A stretch of 64,000 bases of DNA from NCBI GenBank assembly GCA_034111645.1, contig JAWUWW010000031.1, positions 1 to 64,000 on the forward strand. The letters are read 5' to 3'. The translations under genes were made by a program, and so were the position numbers. Source of the DNA: CANLBN01 sp034111645 (GTDB lineage: Bacteria > Pseudomonadota > Gammaproteobacteria > Pseudomonadales > Cellvibrionaceae). Of this stretch, positions 45,659 through 55,024 are shown piece by piece (positions within the stretch are counted from its first letter, which is position 1; each line of letters starts with the position of its first letter). Under the pieces are notes generated by a model. The model worked only from the letters and a program-made list of their open reading frames with translations, ran no database searches and was not told the DNA's origin.

Positions 45659-45901
45659 ATGATTGATTATCTAAGCAGCAATGTTTTCTACTGGCACTGG
45701 ATTTTATTTGGGCTAGCACTTGTTACCACCGAATTATTTGCAACATACTTTATTATGGTTTGGTTAGGTCTTGCCGGTATTGTTGTCGGCATCTTACAGC
45801 TCGCTACTGGCATCGATTTAAGTATTCAAGTTATTATATGGCTTAGTTTATCCAGTATTTTTTTATTCTTCTGGCATAAGCTGCTACCCTCAAAATTATA
45901 A
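45659..45901 (+). CDS. Short NfeD-like membrane protein
   Basis: An 80-residue protein that is nearly all membrane: helices at about 10-30 (FYWHWILFGLALVTTELFAT), 31-50 and 55-75, in the pattern of the NfeD membrane module. The C-terminal OB-fold domain (about 60 residues) that usually follows is missing; the frame stops after KLLPSKL with no recognisable domain remnant behind it. The stomatin-type partner that normally accompanies NfeD is also absent here. It may be truncated, or a short subclass. Confidence 0.65.
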   Translation: MIDYLSSNVFYWHWILFGLALVTTELFATYFIMVWLGLAGIVVGILQLATGIDLSIQVIIWLSLSSIFLFFWHKLLPSKL

Positions 45902-45922
45902 GTTCATTAAATATAAGATACG

Positions 45923-46423
45923 TTGCAATCTATATATGACAAGCCAAGTAAAGTTACCCACTCGCTAGTTTTTTCTTGCCTTTTTATCATTATATTTTTG
46001 ACTGGCTGCTCAGCACCATCTCCCAAATTGTCACCTAGCCCTGAATCACTTTACGCTTTTGTTGATTCAACTCTTTACTTTAATGACCGTAAAAGTTCTA
46101 TTAGCTTGCGTGCAACCTTCGGCAAAGGCAGTAGCTCTAAAATGATTAAAGGTTATTTATTTCAATTTATAACAATCGCCAAAGATCCTATCTTTTTAAG
46201 TAGCGCCGGTATTGTTGCTGGAGGCAAACGATTATTTATAGAAGCAGGTCAGCAGCTATTATCGGCAGAAAAAGGCACTACATTTAACCTTTCGCTTGAA
46301 GATTCCTTATTTGTAGCTGATTTTCCAAAGGTTTTAATGCAGTTTAAGCAAAATAATCAGTCAGAGATTTTTATCATTGAGCTGCATAAACTTGATAAAT
46401 TTATTCCAAGTGAAAATATTTAA
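45923..46423 (+). CDS. Putative lipoprotein of unknown function
   Basis: A 166-residue protein with a lipoprotein signal: hydrophobic SLVFSCLFIIIFLTGCSAPS, where LTGC is a lipobox with the lipidated cysteine near residue 29. The mature part (LYAFVDSTLYFNDRKSSISL onward) is mixed strand/helix without a family I recognise. The frame starts with TTG at 45923 and lacks an ATG; the start codon is therefore uncertain. It lies 21 bp after the NfeD-like gene and is probably co-transcribed. Confidence 0.6.
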   Translation: MQSIYDKPSKVTHSLVFSCLFIIIFLTGCSAPSPKLSPSPESLYAFVDSTLYFNDRKSSISLRATFGKGSSSKMIKGYLFQFITIAKDPIFLSSAGIVAGGKRLFIEAGQQLLSAEKGTTFNLSLEDSLFVADFPKVLMQFKQNNQSEIFIIELHKLDKFIPSENI

Positions 46424-46445
46424 CCTTACTAGCCATCAATATTAG

Positions 46446-47021
46446 TTAGCGTCGCTGATGCTTTTCTAGATTTTCTCTGCGCAGCTTTTCACTTTTCTTT
46501 AGCAATACATAACAAGCTCCAGTACCACCATGCCGAGGCTGCGATGAATAAAAGGCTAGCACTGCATCGATTTGTGGCAACCAGTGCGCAATATGACTTT
46601 TAATCACCGCTGGAGTTTTTCTGCCCTCGCCCTTTCCATGCGTAATTAACGCACAACGAATATCATTCGTCATACAATCACTAACAAATTGATGCACCTG
46701 TTGACGCGCTTGCTCAACAGATAAGCGATGAAGATCTAGGCGTGCATCAATTTCATAACGCCCCAAACGCAGAGATTTATAAACGCCATGCTGAACACCG
46801 GCTTTGCGATACTCAAGAATCGCGCCTGGCTCAAGCTGCTTAACCTCTCCATCAGCAAGCGGATCTATCGCGCGAGTTTGATTTGTAAGTGCAGATTCGC
46901 GTCGCAAAGCAATAGTGGCCTTATCAAGCGGTGTTTGCTTAAGCAACTCGCGCCGCTCAACAAGAATTGGCCTTACATCGTCCATCGCACTTAAAAAATC
47001 ATCTTTATCTTCGACTGACAT
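46446..47021 (-). CDS. smrA: Smr-domain protein (SmrA-like)
   Basis: A 191-residue protein with a C-terminal Smr (small MutS-related) domain that can act as a nicking endonuclease or RNase. Motifs are the LDLH-type start IDARLDLHRLSVEQARQQVH, THGKGEG in CALITHGKGEGRKTPAVIKS, and FYSSQPRHGGTGACYVLLK. The N-terminal third is charged (MSVEDKDDFLSAMDDVRPIL). It converges on the lipoprotein gene and is separated from acs upstream by the terminator at 47125-47160. Confidence 0.9.
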   Translation of the reverse strand: MSVEDKDDFLSAMDDVRPILVERRELLKQTPLDKATIALRRESALTNQTRAIDPLADGEVKQLEPGAILEYRKAGVQHGVYKSLRLGRYEIDARLDLHRLSVEQARQQVHQFVSDCMTNDIRCALITHGKGEGRKTPAVIKSHIAHWLPQIDAVLAFYSSQPRHGGTGACYVLLKKSEKLRRENLEKHQRR

Positions 47022-47124
47022 TAGACACCCTTAAATAAGCCACTTTAATAACATTCTACCCATCTTAAACTCTATTTAATCGCAATCTATTGAATAAATT
47101 CAACAAAAAATTAATCGTCACGCA

Positions 47125-47160
47125 TAAAAAAACCACGGATATAAAAATAACCGTGGTTTT
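47125..47160 (-). terminator. Intrinsic terminator after acs
   Basis: AACCACGG (47131-47138) and CCGTGGTT (47151-47158) form an 8-bp stem with a 12-base loop. On the minus strand, the direction of acs, it is followed by six or more T (A-run at 47125-47130). The acs stop is at 47178, 18 bp upstream. Confidence 0.85.
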
Positions 47161-47177
47161 AATCATTAACGCATAAG

Positions 47178-49112
47178 CTATCTAATCAAACGATTTTCAA
47201 TAAGCTCATCAACGACAGAAGGATCTGCCAAGGTAGAAGTATCTCCCAAGCTATCAATTTCGTTAGTCGCAATTTTACGTAAAATACGACGCATAATTTT
47301 ACCTGAGCGTGTTTTTGGTAATCCCGGCGCCCACTGAATTAGATCGGGGCGTGCAATCGCTCCAATTTCTTTAACACACAAGGCGACTAACTCTTTTTTG
47401 ATATCATCACTTGGAATCTCACCTTGCATTAGGGTTACATAGGCATAAATACCCTGTCCCTTAATATCGTGGTTATAACCAACAACAGCAGATTCAGCGA
47501 TTTTCGGATGCAATCCAATGGCGCTCTCTATTTCTGCGGTACCTAAGCGATGACCACTTACATTTAGAACATCATCCATTCTACCTGTAATCCAATAGTA
47601 GCCATCCTCGTCACGTCGAGCGCCGTCACCGGTAAAGTAATATCCGGGGTATGTACTGAAGTAGGTATCGATCAAACGCTGATGATCGCCATAAACAGAG
47701 CGGATTTGGCCCGGCCAAGACGCTTTAATCACAAGGCTACCTGAGCCTGGACCATCAATTTCTTTACCGTCGCCGTCCAGAATAGCCGGTTGCACACCAA
47801 AAAATGGGAGTGTTGCCGAACCTGGCTTTAAATCGGTAGCACCTGGAAGCGGTGTCAGCATGTGCCCGCCGGTCTCTGTTTGCCACCAAGTGTCTACAAT
47901 TGGACAGCGACCTTCGCCCACAACATTGTAGTACCACTCCCATGCCTCTGGGTTAATTGGCTCGCCAACTGTACCCAAGATACGTAGTGATTTACGTGAA
48001 GTTTTAGTTACCCAATCGTTGCCTGCGCCCATAAGTGCACGTAAAGCGGTGGGGGCTGTGTAAAAAATTGCTACATTGTGTTTGTCGACCACATCCCAAC
48101 AACGAGATGCATTAGGATACGTAGGTACACCTTCAAACATTAAGGTTGTGGCGCCATTAGCCAATGGGCCATAAACAATATATGTGTGACCAGTCACCCA
48201 ACCAACATCAGCTGTACACCAATAAACCTCGCCCTCTTGATAATCAAAGACATATTTATGAGTCATAGCTGCCTGCAACAAGTAGCCTGCAGTTGTGTGC
48301 AACACGCCTTTAGGCATACCTGTAGATCCAGAGGTATACAAAATGAATAATGGATCTTCTGACTCCATTACCTCGGCACGACACTGAGGAGATGCTGCCT
48401 CTACTGCATCGTGATACCAAATATCGACCATATCGTTCCAGGCAATATTTGCACCGGTGCGCTTAACAACAACACAAGTATGCACATTCGGGCACTGACT
48501 TAAGGCCATATCTGCATTAACTTTTAGAGGAACAGTTTTAGAACCGCGCAGACCTTCGTCGGCGGTGATAAGAACTTGGCAATCAGAGTCTTTAATGCGA
48601 TCGCGAAGCGCATCTGGGGAAAAACCACCAAAAACGATCGAGTGAACAGCACCAATTCGCGTACATGCAAGCATGGCATAAGCAGCTTCGGGGATCACTG
48701 GCATATAGATGCAAACTCGATCGCCTTTTTTTACACCGCGGTCTTTTAAAACATTCGCCAGTCGACAAACAGATGAGTGCAATTCTTTGTAAGTAATATG
48801 CTTGGATTCAGAGGGATCATCCCCCTCCCAAATAATAGCTGTTTGGTCACCGCGGGATTCTAAATGACGATCAATACAGTTTTCTGAAACGTTTAATTGT
48901 CCGCCTTCAAACCACTTGGCAATACCTTTATTAAAATCGAATTCACTAACGCTATCCCATGGCTTTTGCCAAGACAAGAAAGTGTGGGCTTGCTCAGCCC
49001 AAAAACTATCAGGATCTGTAATAGATTGCTGATAGAGAGAATCATACTTTTCTTTATTGATATGTGCTTTTGCAGCAATCGCAGCAGGAACGCTATAAAC
49101 GGACATTATCAC
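47178..49112 (-). CDS. acs: Acetyl-CoA synthetase (AMP-forming)
   Basis: Acs activates acetate to acetyl-CoA through acetyl-AMP. The 644-residue length is standard. Motifs: the nucleotide loop LYTSGSTGMPKGVLHTTAGY, WWQTETGGHMLTPLPG, GDGARRDEDGYYWITGRMDD, LNVSGHRLGTAEIESAI and the regulatory C-terminal lysine in PKTRSGKIMRRILRKIA, which is acetylated in relatives. It lies downstream of panC on the same strand but with 423 bp between them, so it likely has its own promoter. Confidence 0.97.
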   Translation of the reverse strand: MIMSVYSVPAAIAAKAHINKEKYDSLYQQSITDPDSFWAEQAHTFLSWQKPWDSVSEFDFNKGIAKWFEGGQLNVSENCIDRHLESRGDQTAIIWEGDDPSESKHITYKELHSSVCRLANVLKDRGVKKGDRVCIYMPVIPEAAYAMLACTRIGAVHSIVFGGFSPDALRDRIKDSDCQVLITADEGLRGSKTVPLKVNADMALSQCPNVHTCVVVKRTGANIAWNDMVDIWYHDAVEAASPQCRAEVMESEDPLFILYTSGSTGMPKGVLHTTAGYLLQAAMTHKYVFDYQEGEVYWCTADVGWVTGHTYIVYGPLANGATTLMFEGVPTYPNASRCWDVVDKHNVAIFYTAPTALRALMGAGNDWVTKTSRKSLRILGTVGEPINPEAWEWYYNVVGEGRCPIVDTWWQTETGGHMLTPLPGATDLKPGSATLPFFGVQPAILDGDGKEIDGPGSGSLVIKASWPGQIRSVYGDHQRLIDTYFSTYPGYYFTGDGARRDEDGYYWITGRMDDVLNVSGHRLGTAEIESAIGLHPKIAESAVVGYNHDIKGQGIYAYVTLMQGEIPSDDIKKELVALCVKEIGAIARPDLIQWAPGLPKTRSGKIMRRILRKIATNEIDSLGDTSTLADPSVVDELIENRLIR

Positions 49113-49535
49113 CTCATTTAATTATTTTATTTGTAAGGAACATGCAAGCCTACTCACTGGCTCACCATTGCGCAAGGATAATTAACTTAGACTTTTGTTG
49201 AAGCACCAAAATACCTCAAAAAGCCCATAGATGAGCTCAGCAATAGGCTCATTTTACCACACTGATTGGCGATTCAAGCCAACACACATTCTTAATACTT
49301 TATTAGCATTTCTACCTTAACCTAAATCAGCTATTTTGGACGAACCTATTTATAAACCTGAGTCATAAACCTCAGTCATAGGCTCTGTCATATACTGAGT
49401 ATCTTACTATAAACCTAAAGTATGCCTTAACACTTAATATGCATTTTAATTGAGAATCTTTATTAAAATGGGTAACTTATGATTGAAATTATTGCTCCGT
49501 AATGCTTATTTAATATTTGCAAAGCGAGCGACCTC
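49113..49535. other. Gene-free stretch upstream of acs
   Basis: 423 bases between panC and acs, expected to hold the acs promoter. Between 49350 and 49430 short imperfect repeats of the type TAAACCTGAGTCATA / TAAACCTCAGTCATA / TCATATACTGAGT occur. No gene and no clear Vfr-type palindrome seen. Confidence 0.4.
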
Positions 49536-50384
49536 TCAGATCGAAACAGAGATATTATCGATCAATCTAGCGGACTTCGTATACATTGCCCCCAGTATCG
49601 TAATTTCTTTATCGTCGATACCCGCTCTAATCAGTGTGTCACTGCAACAAATCTGCAAGTAATCCATACAAAATCCAGCAGTTTCTATTTGAGACTGGCC
49701 CTCTTTCTCTAGCGTTAAATAGTCTCGACGACCAGCGTTAATCTGGTCTCGAAGCCAACAAAGACTCAAGTGTAATTGTTTGACCTTAGGTCTTTCAGCA
49801 TCGGCAATATAAATATTACGTGAACTCATCGCCAGACCATCGTCTTCACGGACAATATCGCCAGGGATAATTTGAACAGACATACATAAGTCTTCTACCA
49901 TACGACGAATAACTGCAATTTGTTGAAAATCCTTTAATCCAAAGACTGCCTCATGCGGCTCGATAATATTGAATAACTTTGTGACAACCGTCGTAACGCC
50001 TTCAAAATGTGTTGGCCGACTAGCACCACATAAAAGATCTGTCATTCCAGGAACAACAACACGAGTTTGTTCTGCCATGCCGTTTGGGTAAATTTCACGT
50101 TCATCAGGAAAAAACAAATAATCACAACCAACACTTACCAGTTTTTGATTGTCGGCATCAAAAGTCCGCGGGTATTTATCCCAATCCTCGTTTAAGCCAA
50201 ACTGAAGTGGATTAACAAAAATACTAGCAACTACAATATCGCAGCGAGTTTTAGCGAGTTCAACCAACGCTAAATGACCTAGATGTAAGTTACCCATCGT
50301 GGGCACAAAACCAATACGCTTGCCTTGGGTTTTAGCCCTCGACAAAATAGCCCGCAATGGCTGAATGTGGCGAAATAACTCCAT
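49536..50384 (-). CDS. panC: Pantothenate synthetase
   Basis: PanC joins pantoate and beta-alanine with ATP to give pantothenate, the coenzyme A precursor. Motifs: GKRIGFVPTMGNLHLGHLAL (HIGH-type), VASIFVNPLQFGLNEDWDKYPR, VFGLKDFQQIAVIRRMVEDL and DGLAMSSRNIYI. I chose ATG at 50384 (MELFRHIQPLRAIL) because family members start about there; an upstream TTG at 50411 would add nine residues and has no Shine-Dalgarno. panB and panD are not adjacent. Confidence 0.95.
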   Translation of the reverse strand: MELFRHIQPLRAILSRAKTQGKRIGFVPTMGNLHLGHLALVELAKTRCDIVVASIFVNPLQFGLNEDWDKYPRTFDADNQKLVSVGCDYLFFPDEREIYPNGMAEQTRVVVPGMTDLLCGASRPTHFEGVTTVVTKLFNIIEPHEAVFGLKDFQQIAVIRRMVEDLCMSVQIIPGDIVREDDGLAMSSRNIYIADAERPKVKQLHLSLCWLRDQINAGRRDYLTLEKEGQSQIETAGFCMDYLQICCSDTLIRAGIDDKEITILGAMYTKSARLIDNISVSI

Positions 50385-50758
50385 ATGATCGACCAAATAT
50401 TGTTCAAGCAAATAAAAGGAGGGCGATAATACACCCCAAAATTGGGTTTCTCAAGTATGAAAAAAATGAGCTTAAGAATAGATCTGAAGTAGACCCTGCG
50501 AGTGAGATAAATATGTCAAATGTGGTGATAATCTGAGAAGATAGCGCATATTAACTACAAGAGCCGAAGTTAACGCTATCAATCACTGCAAATTTTTGAT
50601 TTGGGTGTAAAATTAAGCAATTTTATCGACCTATATTTATTGTGATAGACGTTGATAATGTTCTATTCTGATCAAATATTTTACAGGTTTATGTAAGTCG
50701 ATATGAGCTTTAAGGCTCAAACACCGGTCCATCCAACATAACAATTTAAAGAAAACTT
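50385..50758. other. Divergent gene-free region between panC and the YgiQ gene
   Basis: 374 bases between two divergent genes, holding both promoters. AAAGAAAAC before the ATG at 50759 is a purine-rich initiation region. No palindrome, reading frame or RNA gene was recognised. Confidence 0.4.
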
Positions 50759-52987
50759 ATGGCCAAAGAAGGATTAGTAAAAGCCCCTGACTTATTTCGC
50801 TACCCTAAATATTGGGCAGAGTGTTTTGGTGCAGCACCTTATTTACCCATGAGCCGAGCTGAGATGGATCAGCTTAGATGGGATAGTTGCGATATTATCA
50901 TTGTTACAGGTGATGCTTATGTTGATCACCCAAGCTTTGGCATGGCGGTAATGGGACGCTTTTTAGAGTCTCAAGGTTTTCGCGTAGGTATTATTGCTCA
51001 GCCCGACTGGAAAAGCGCAGAGGCCTTTAAGGCACTGGGTAAACCAAATTTATTTTTTGGGGTTACCGCTGGCAATATGGATTCTATGATTAATAAATAC
51101 ACGGCTGACTTAAAAGTTCGTAACGACGATGCCTACACTGCTAATGCAGAACCCAACAAGCGTCCTGATCGTGCGGTAACGGTTTACAGCCAGCGCTGTA
51201 AAGAGGCTTATTCTAAAATACCTGTGGTCATTGGCGGCATTGAGGCGAGCTTACGCCGAATTGCTCAATATGATTACTGGAGCGATGAGGTTCGTCGCTC
51301 AGTTTTGATAGACTCAACCGCAGATATTCTGTTGTATGGTAACGCTGAGCGTGCCATTGCAGAGGTTGCTCACCAGTTAGCTCATGGCCGCAACATCAAT
51401 GAGCTGCTTAATATTCGCGGCACCACGATTGTTCGTCAAACACTACCAAACGACTGGAGTGAAATAGATTCCACTCGCATCGATTGGCCGGGTAACATTG
51501 GCCAGACTTCTGATCTATATAATAATCCCTACGAGTACGACCAATCTCCTAGCAGTTGTGACGTTAAAAGTACCGAAGAAAAACTAGGCATTGTTAGTGG
51601 TGAGACAACAACGGTAAAAATTCAGCCAGAAGCCGAGTTTGAACCTATCAGAATTATCCCTATGCCCTTACAGCGCAAGGTTGAGCTAGACGAAGACAAA
51701 ACATATGTGCGCCTGCCCTCGTTCGAAAAAGTCAGAGGCGATTCTGCACTATACGCTCATGCGTCGCGCGTTCTGCATCAAGAAGCTAACCCGCATAACG
51801 CGCGACCATTAGTACAAAAACATGGCAGCAAAGAAGTTTGGGTTAATCCACCACCCATCCCTCTTAAAACCGAAGAAATGGATGGCGTTTTTGACCTACC
51901 CTATCAACGTCGACCTCACCCGTCTTATGGCGATGCTAATATCCCCGCCTATGCGATGATTAAAACATCGGTAAATATTATGCGCGGCTGCTTTGGCGGC
52001 TGCACTTTCTGCTCTATTACCGAGCACGAAGGGCGTATTATTCAGAGTCGCTCTGAGGAATCAGTACTCAAAGAAATAGAAAAAATTCGTGACCAAGTGC
52101 CAGATTTTAAAGGTGCTATCTCTGACCTTGGCGGCCCAACTGCCAACATGTACTTTCTTAATTGTAAAGATGATCGCATCCAAGCAAACTGCAGACGCCT
52201 CTCTTGTGTCTACCCCACCATCTGTAAAAATTTAAACACTGACCATAGTCGCACCACAAATTTATATCGTCGTGCTCGAAAAATACCTGGCATTAAACGC
52301 ATCTCTATTGCCTCGGGTCTACGCTACGATTTGGCGATAGAAGACCCTGAATATGTCAAAGAGTTAGTTACCCATCATGTAGGCGGTTATTTAAAAATCG
52401 CCCCCGAGCATACCGAGAAAAGTACGTTATCAATGATGATGAAGCCGGGAATGGGCAGTTACGATAAATTCAAAGAAATGTTCGAAAAATACTCGAAAGA
52501 AGCCGGGAAAAAACAATATTTAATACCTTATTTTATCGCTGCACATCCAGGCACTGATAACAATGAGATGATAAATCTTGCGCTTTGGTTAAAGAAAAAT
52601 AAATTTCGAGTTGACCAAGTACAAACTTTTTATCCCTCTCCCATGGCATTAGCAACCGCCATGTACCACAGCAAACGCAACCCTTTAAAAAAGCTTAGCT
52701 ATAAAAGTAATAAACTATTTGTTGCCACGGATATTGACGAGAGACGCCTACAAAAAGCTTATCTGCGTTATCACGATCCTAAAAATTGGGCGCACTTGCG
52801 CGCTTCACTAATTACCATGAACCGCGGCGATTTAATTGGTGATGGACCCGAGCACTTGATACCCACTGATGATACGAAAGCTTATAAAACTAAAGGTAAG
52901 GCGTTTAATAAAGCGCGTGGCGGCCAGTGGGATAATCGTAAAGGCAGCCAGAAAGGCACTAATAAAGCTAAGAAAAATTCTTACTAA
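50759..52987 (+). CDS. ygiQ: YgiQ-family radical-SAM protein
   Basis: A 742-residue radical-SAM enzyme of the YgiQ (UPF0313) family. An N-terminal B12-binding-like domain is seen (DIIIVTGDAYVDHPSFGMAV, GRFLESQGFRVGIIAQPDWK, FFGVTAGNMDSMINKY). The SAM cluster motif is MRGCFGGCTFCSITEHEG with CxxxCxxC. Further motifs: GAISDLGGPTANMY, YLKIAPEHTEKSTLSMMMKP and YFIAAHPGTDNNEMINLA. The basic C-terminal tail (residues 715-742) is rich in Lys/Gly. The reaction is unknown in this family. It is a single gene. Confidence 0.92.
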   Translation: MAKEGLVKAPDLFRYPKYWAECFGAAPYLPMSRAEMDQLRWDSCDIIIVTGDAYVDHPSFGMAVMGRFLESQGFRVGIIAQPDWKSAEAFKALGKPNLFFGVTAGNMDSMINKYTADLKVRNDDAYTANAEPNKRPDRAVTVYSQRCKEAYSKIPVVIGGIEASLRRIAQYDYWSDEVRRSVLIDSTADILLYGNAERAIAEVAHQLAHGRNINELLNIRGTTIVRQTLPNDWSEIDSTRIDWPGNIGQTSDLYNNPYEYDQSPSSCDVKSTEEKLGIVSGETTTVKIQPEAEFEPIRIIPMPLQRKVELDEDKTYVRLPSFEKVRGDSALYAHASRVLHQEANPHNARPLVQKHGSKEVWVNPPPIPLKTEEMDGVFDLPYQRRPHPSYGDANIPAYAMIKTSVNIMRGCFGGCTFCSITEHEGRIIQSRSEESVLKEIEKIRDQVPDFKGAISDLGGPTANMYFLNCKDDRIQANCRRLSCVYPTICKNLNTDHSRTTNLYRRARKIPGIKRISIASGLRYDLAIEDPEYVKELVTHHVGGYLKIAPEHTEKSTLSMMMKPGMGSYDKFKEMFEKYSKEAGKKQYLIPYFIAAHPGTDNNEMINLALWLKKNKFRVDQVQTFYPSPMALATAMYHSKRNPLKKLSYKSNKLFVATDIDERRLQKAYLRYHDPKNWAHLRASLITMNRGDLIGDGPEHLIPTDDTKAYKTKGKAFNKARGGQWDNRKGSQKGTNKAKKNSY

Positions 52988-53230
52988 CATTATAGCGAAT
53001 TCTTAAATAGCCTAGCGACTTATATTATAGGCTATCAAACATTGAAAATTTGAAGCCAACACAAATGGTTTTTGTGAATAAAGATTGAAAAAGATGATTA
53101 GCAAGACTGCTCATTAATTGGCTAATATCTTTTGGAGAAGTTACGGGTAGCTTAAGTTTATATAAAAATATAAAACAAGACTTCAGAAAGATAACAAATA
53201 TTATTTAGTGTCAGCACACCTAAATATTAA

Positions 53231-53857
53231 TTAATCTTTTTGCTTGCCCGCTTTTTCTTCGGCATTTTCTTTTTTACTGTCATCGACTTGCTCTCGCAGC
53301 GTTTTCAACAACACACCTTGACGTTGCATAATATGTTGTATCAAGTGCTCGCGATCACCATCGCTCATATCTACAAACTCAACACGTAAATAATTTTCTT
53401 CGCCAAATTTATTACAATCAATGATCGAGCCGATAACATTTAGTTTTATATTTGAAGGTTCTAGACGCATCATTAATTTTAGTCTTTGGCCTACCGCTAA
53501 AGTCTCAGCAATTGGAAAAGCAATGCCACAGGCACTCACACTTGCCGCTTCGACTCGCTGTAGCTTTTTCTGAATGATAATGTTATCTAACTCAAGTAAA
53601 TTTAACAGAGTATCTATTTTGTCATTAAGTGCCGTAATAGCTTTAGCAGCTATCGGGGCACTTTCGCCAAGTTCAGTTAACGTCTGACTTATATCTTCAT
53701 TATGCTGCTCGATTACAGCAACGGCATCAATCATAACTTCGTTATGATCAACTTCAAGAGATTCAAGAGTAGCTTCTTCATCTATAATTTCATAAGCAAC
53801 GTGTATCGCATCGGTAATCCGAAAAAATCGACGTCGGTTTTTTTCATCACTCATCAA
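53231..53857 (-). CDS. PilZ-domain protein in the stator operon
   Basis: A 208-residue protein with a PilZ-like arrangement: the N-terminal arginine motif EKNRRRFFRITDAIHVAYEI and, much later, AASVSACGIAFPIAETLAVG in place of DxSxxG, then LKLMMRLEPSNIKLNVIGSI. A helical insert (about residues 35-105) separates the two halves. The missing Asp makes c-di-GMP binding uncertain. It overlaps the end of motB by 4 bp (start within the motB stop), so it is the third gene of motA-motB-pilZ and may tune the motor in response to c-di-GMP. The Glu/Lys-rich tail is probably disordered. Confidence 0.8.
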   Translation of the reverse strand: MMSDEKNRRRFFRITDAIHVAYEIIDEEATLESLEVDHNEVMIDAVAVIEQHNEDISQTLTELGESAPIAAKAITALNDKIDTLLNLLELDNIIIQKKLQRVEAASVSACGIAFPIAETLAVGQRLKLMMRLEPSNIKLNVIGSIIDCNKFGEENYLRVEFVDMSDGDREHLIQHIMQRQGVLLKTLREQVDDSKKENAEEKAGKQKD

Positions 53858-54840
53858 AATACTTCTTCTGGTTTTAAGTTAAACAAATAATCAGGTTCTA
53901 AATCTAGATCTCGCATTATATCTTGGCCATCTGCCTGCAAAACTTCTTTTTCTGTATCAGTAAGTTCGTCACCTATACCTTGCCTTACAATAATTTCTAC
54001 TCGCCGATTACGCGCACGATTATCCGCCGTACTATTATCAACTAGTGGCTGAGTATCGGCTAAACCAGCAACCTCAAAACGCTTAGGATTAATATCACCA
54101 TCCTTTAACAGTACTTCAGCAACAGATACTGCTCGCGAAGAAGATAACTCCCAGTTTGAACGATACCTTTCTGAGCGACGAATAGGAATATTATCCGTGT
54201 GACCCTGCACCTGAATTTTACCGGGCCGCTCTTTTAATACGCCACGAACTTCATCAAGCACATCGTAATAATTATCGGCCAAAATATGAGAACCCGATTT
54301 AAATGAGCCTTTTTCTCTAATACGAATAATAATTTTTCGGCCTTCGGTTTCTATTTCAATTTCGCCGGCAACAATTTCTTTATACAGCGCATTAGCTAAC
54401 TGTTGTGCATCTTGTTTTGTTTCTTCAATCAACTCCTCAAGCTGTTCTTTAATACGTGCTTTTATGCCAGCCTCTTGATTAACGTTTCCCTGCTCAACAT
54501 CATATTCATTGTTTTCTTTTACCTCTAAACTCATCTCGGTAATGTCGTCAGTTTTTTGCCAGATCTCATTAATTGGCGTTGGGTCAGGAATTCCTGGGCT
54601 AAATTCTTGCGCAATAATACTGGTGCCCTTAGGTACATCAGCAACATTTAATTGATTTTGAATACCAAAAGCCTCGGCCATAGAGCCAGCGAGGCGCTTA
54701 AATTTAATTGCATCCATTTCAGAAAAGGACAATAGCAATACAAAGAAACACATCAGCAAAGACATTAGATCAGCAAAGGTTGCAAGCCAAGGTGGAAGCC
54801 CGCGTTTGCAATCACATTCTTGCTCTTGCTCATCAATCAT
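53854..54840 (-). CDS. pomB: Flagellar stator protein, PomB/MotB type
   Basis: The B stator subunit anchors to peptidoglycan and carries the ion-binding aspartate. In 328 residues: a cytoplasmic start with paired cysteines (ECDCKRG), one membrane helix with the critical Asp in LPPWLATFADLMSLLMCFFV, a plug/linker region, and a C-terminal OmpA-like domain (QGHTDNIPIRRSERYRSNWE; RAVSVAEVLL; RNRRVEIIVRQG). FADLMSLLMCFFVLLLSFSE closely matches the sodium-driven PomB of Vibrio rather than proton-driven MotB, so Na+ coupling is likely. Gene neighbours xseB-ispA-dxs support this. Confidence 0.92.
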   Translation of the reverse strand: MIDEQEQECDCKRGLPPWLATFADLMSLLMCFFVLLLSFSEMDAIKFKRLAGSMAEAFGIQNQLNVADVPKGTSIIAQEFSPGIPDPTPINEIWQKTDDITEMSLEVKENNEYDVEQGNVNQEAGIKARIKEQLEELIEETKQDAQQLANALYKEIVAGEIEIETEGRKIIIRIREKGSFKSGSHILADNYYDVLDEVRGVLKERPGKIQVQGHTDNIPIRRSERYRSNWELSSSRAVSVAEVLLKDGDINPKRFEVAGLADTQPLVDNSTADNRARNRRVEIIVRQGIGDELTDTEKEVLQADGQDIMRDLDLEPDYLFNLKPEEVF

Positions 54841-55024
54841 TAAAAACTCTCAACTTTCTCAATTACTTAAACCGCAATACTACAGCGGCTTCATGCTTAT
54901 TTTCTGGCAAGATGTTGCTCAACATACTGTCATTAAAAATTCTCAACTTTCTCAATTTCCTTAGCCGCTATGCTTCAGCGACTTCACGCTTATTTTCAGG
55001 CAAGTAGTTACGTAACATACTGTC
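54839..55024 (-). repeat. Tandem duplication of the motA 3' end (period 93 bp)
   Basis: Bases 54932-55024, which encode the last 18 codons of motA and following bases, recur at 54839-54931 with about 16 mismatches in 93. The first copy (minus strand) reads DSMLRNYLPENKREVAEA and a stop. The second, behind the stop and before motB, still reads DSMLSNILPENKHEAAVVLR in an open frame. The period is 31 codons. It fills the motA-motB gap. Confidence 0.88.

Noticed and set aside
53007..53035. Hairpin ATAGCCTA/TAGGCTAT after the YgiQ gene as a terminator
   Set aside because: No U-tract on the plus strand and only TTT on the minus strand; too weak to list.
54708..55007. A 99-codon plus-strand open frame across the motA-motB junction
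   Set aside because: It is antisense to both stator genes and its internal repeat merely reflects the 93-bp duplication; no ribosome-binding site or protein-like composition.
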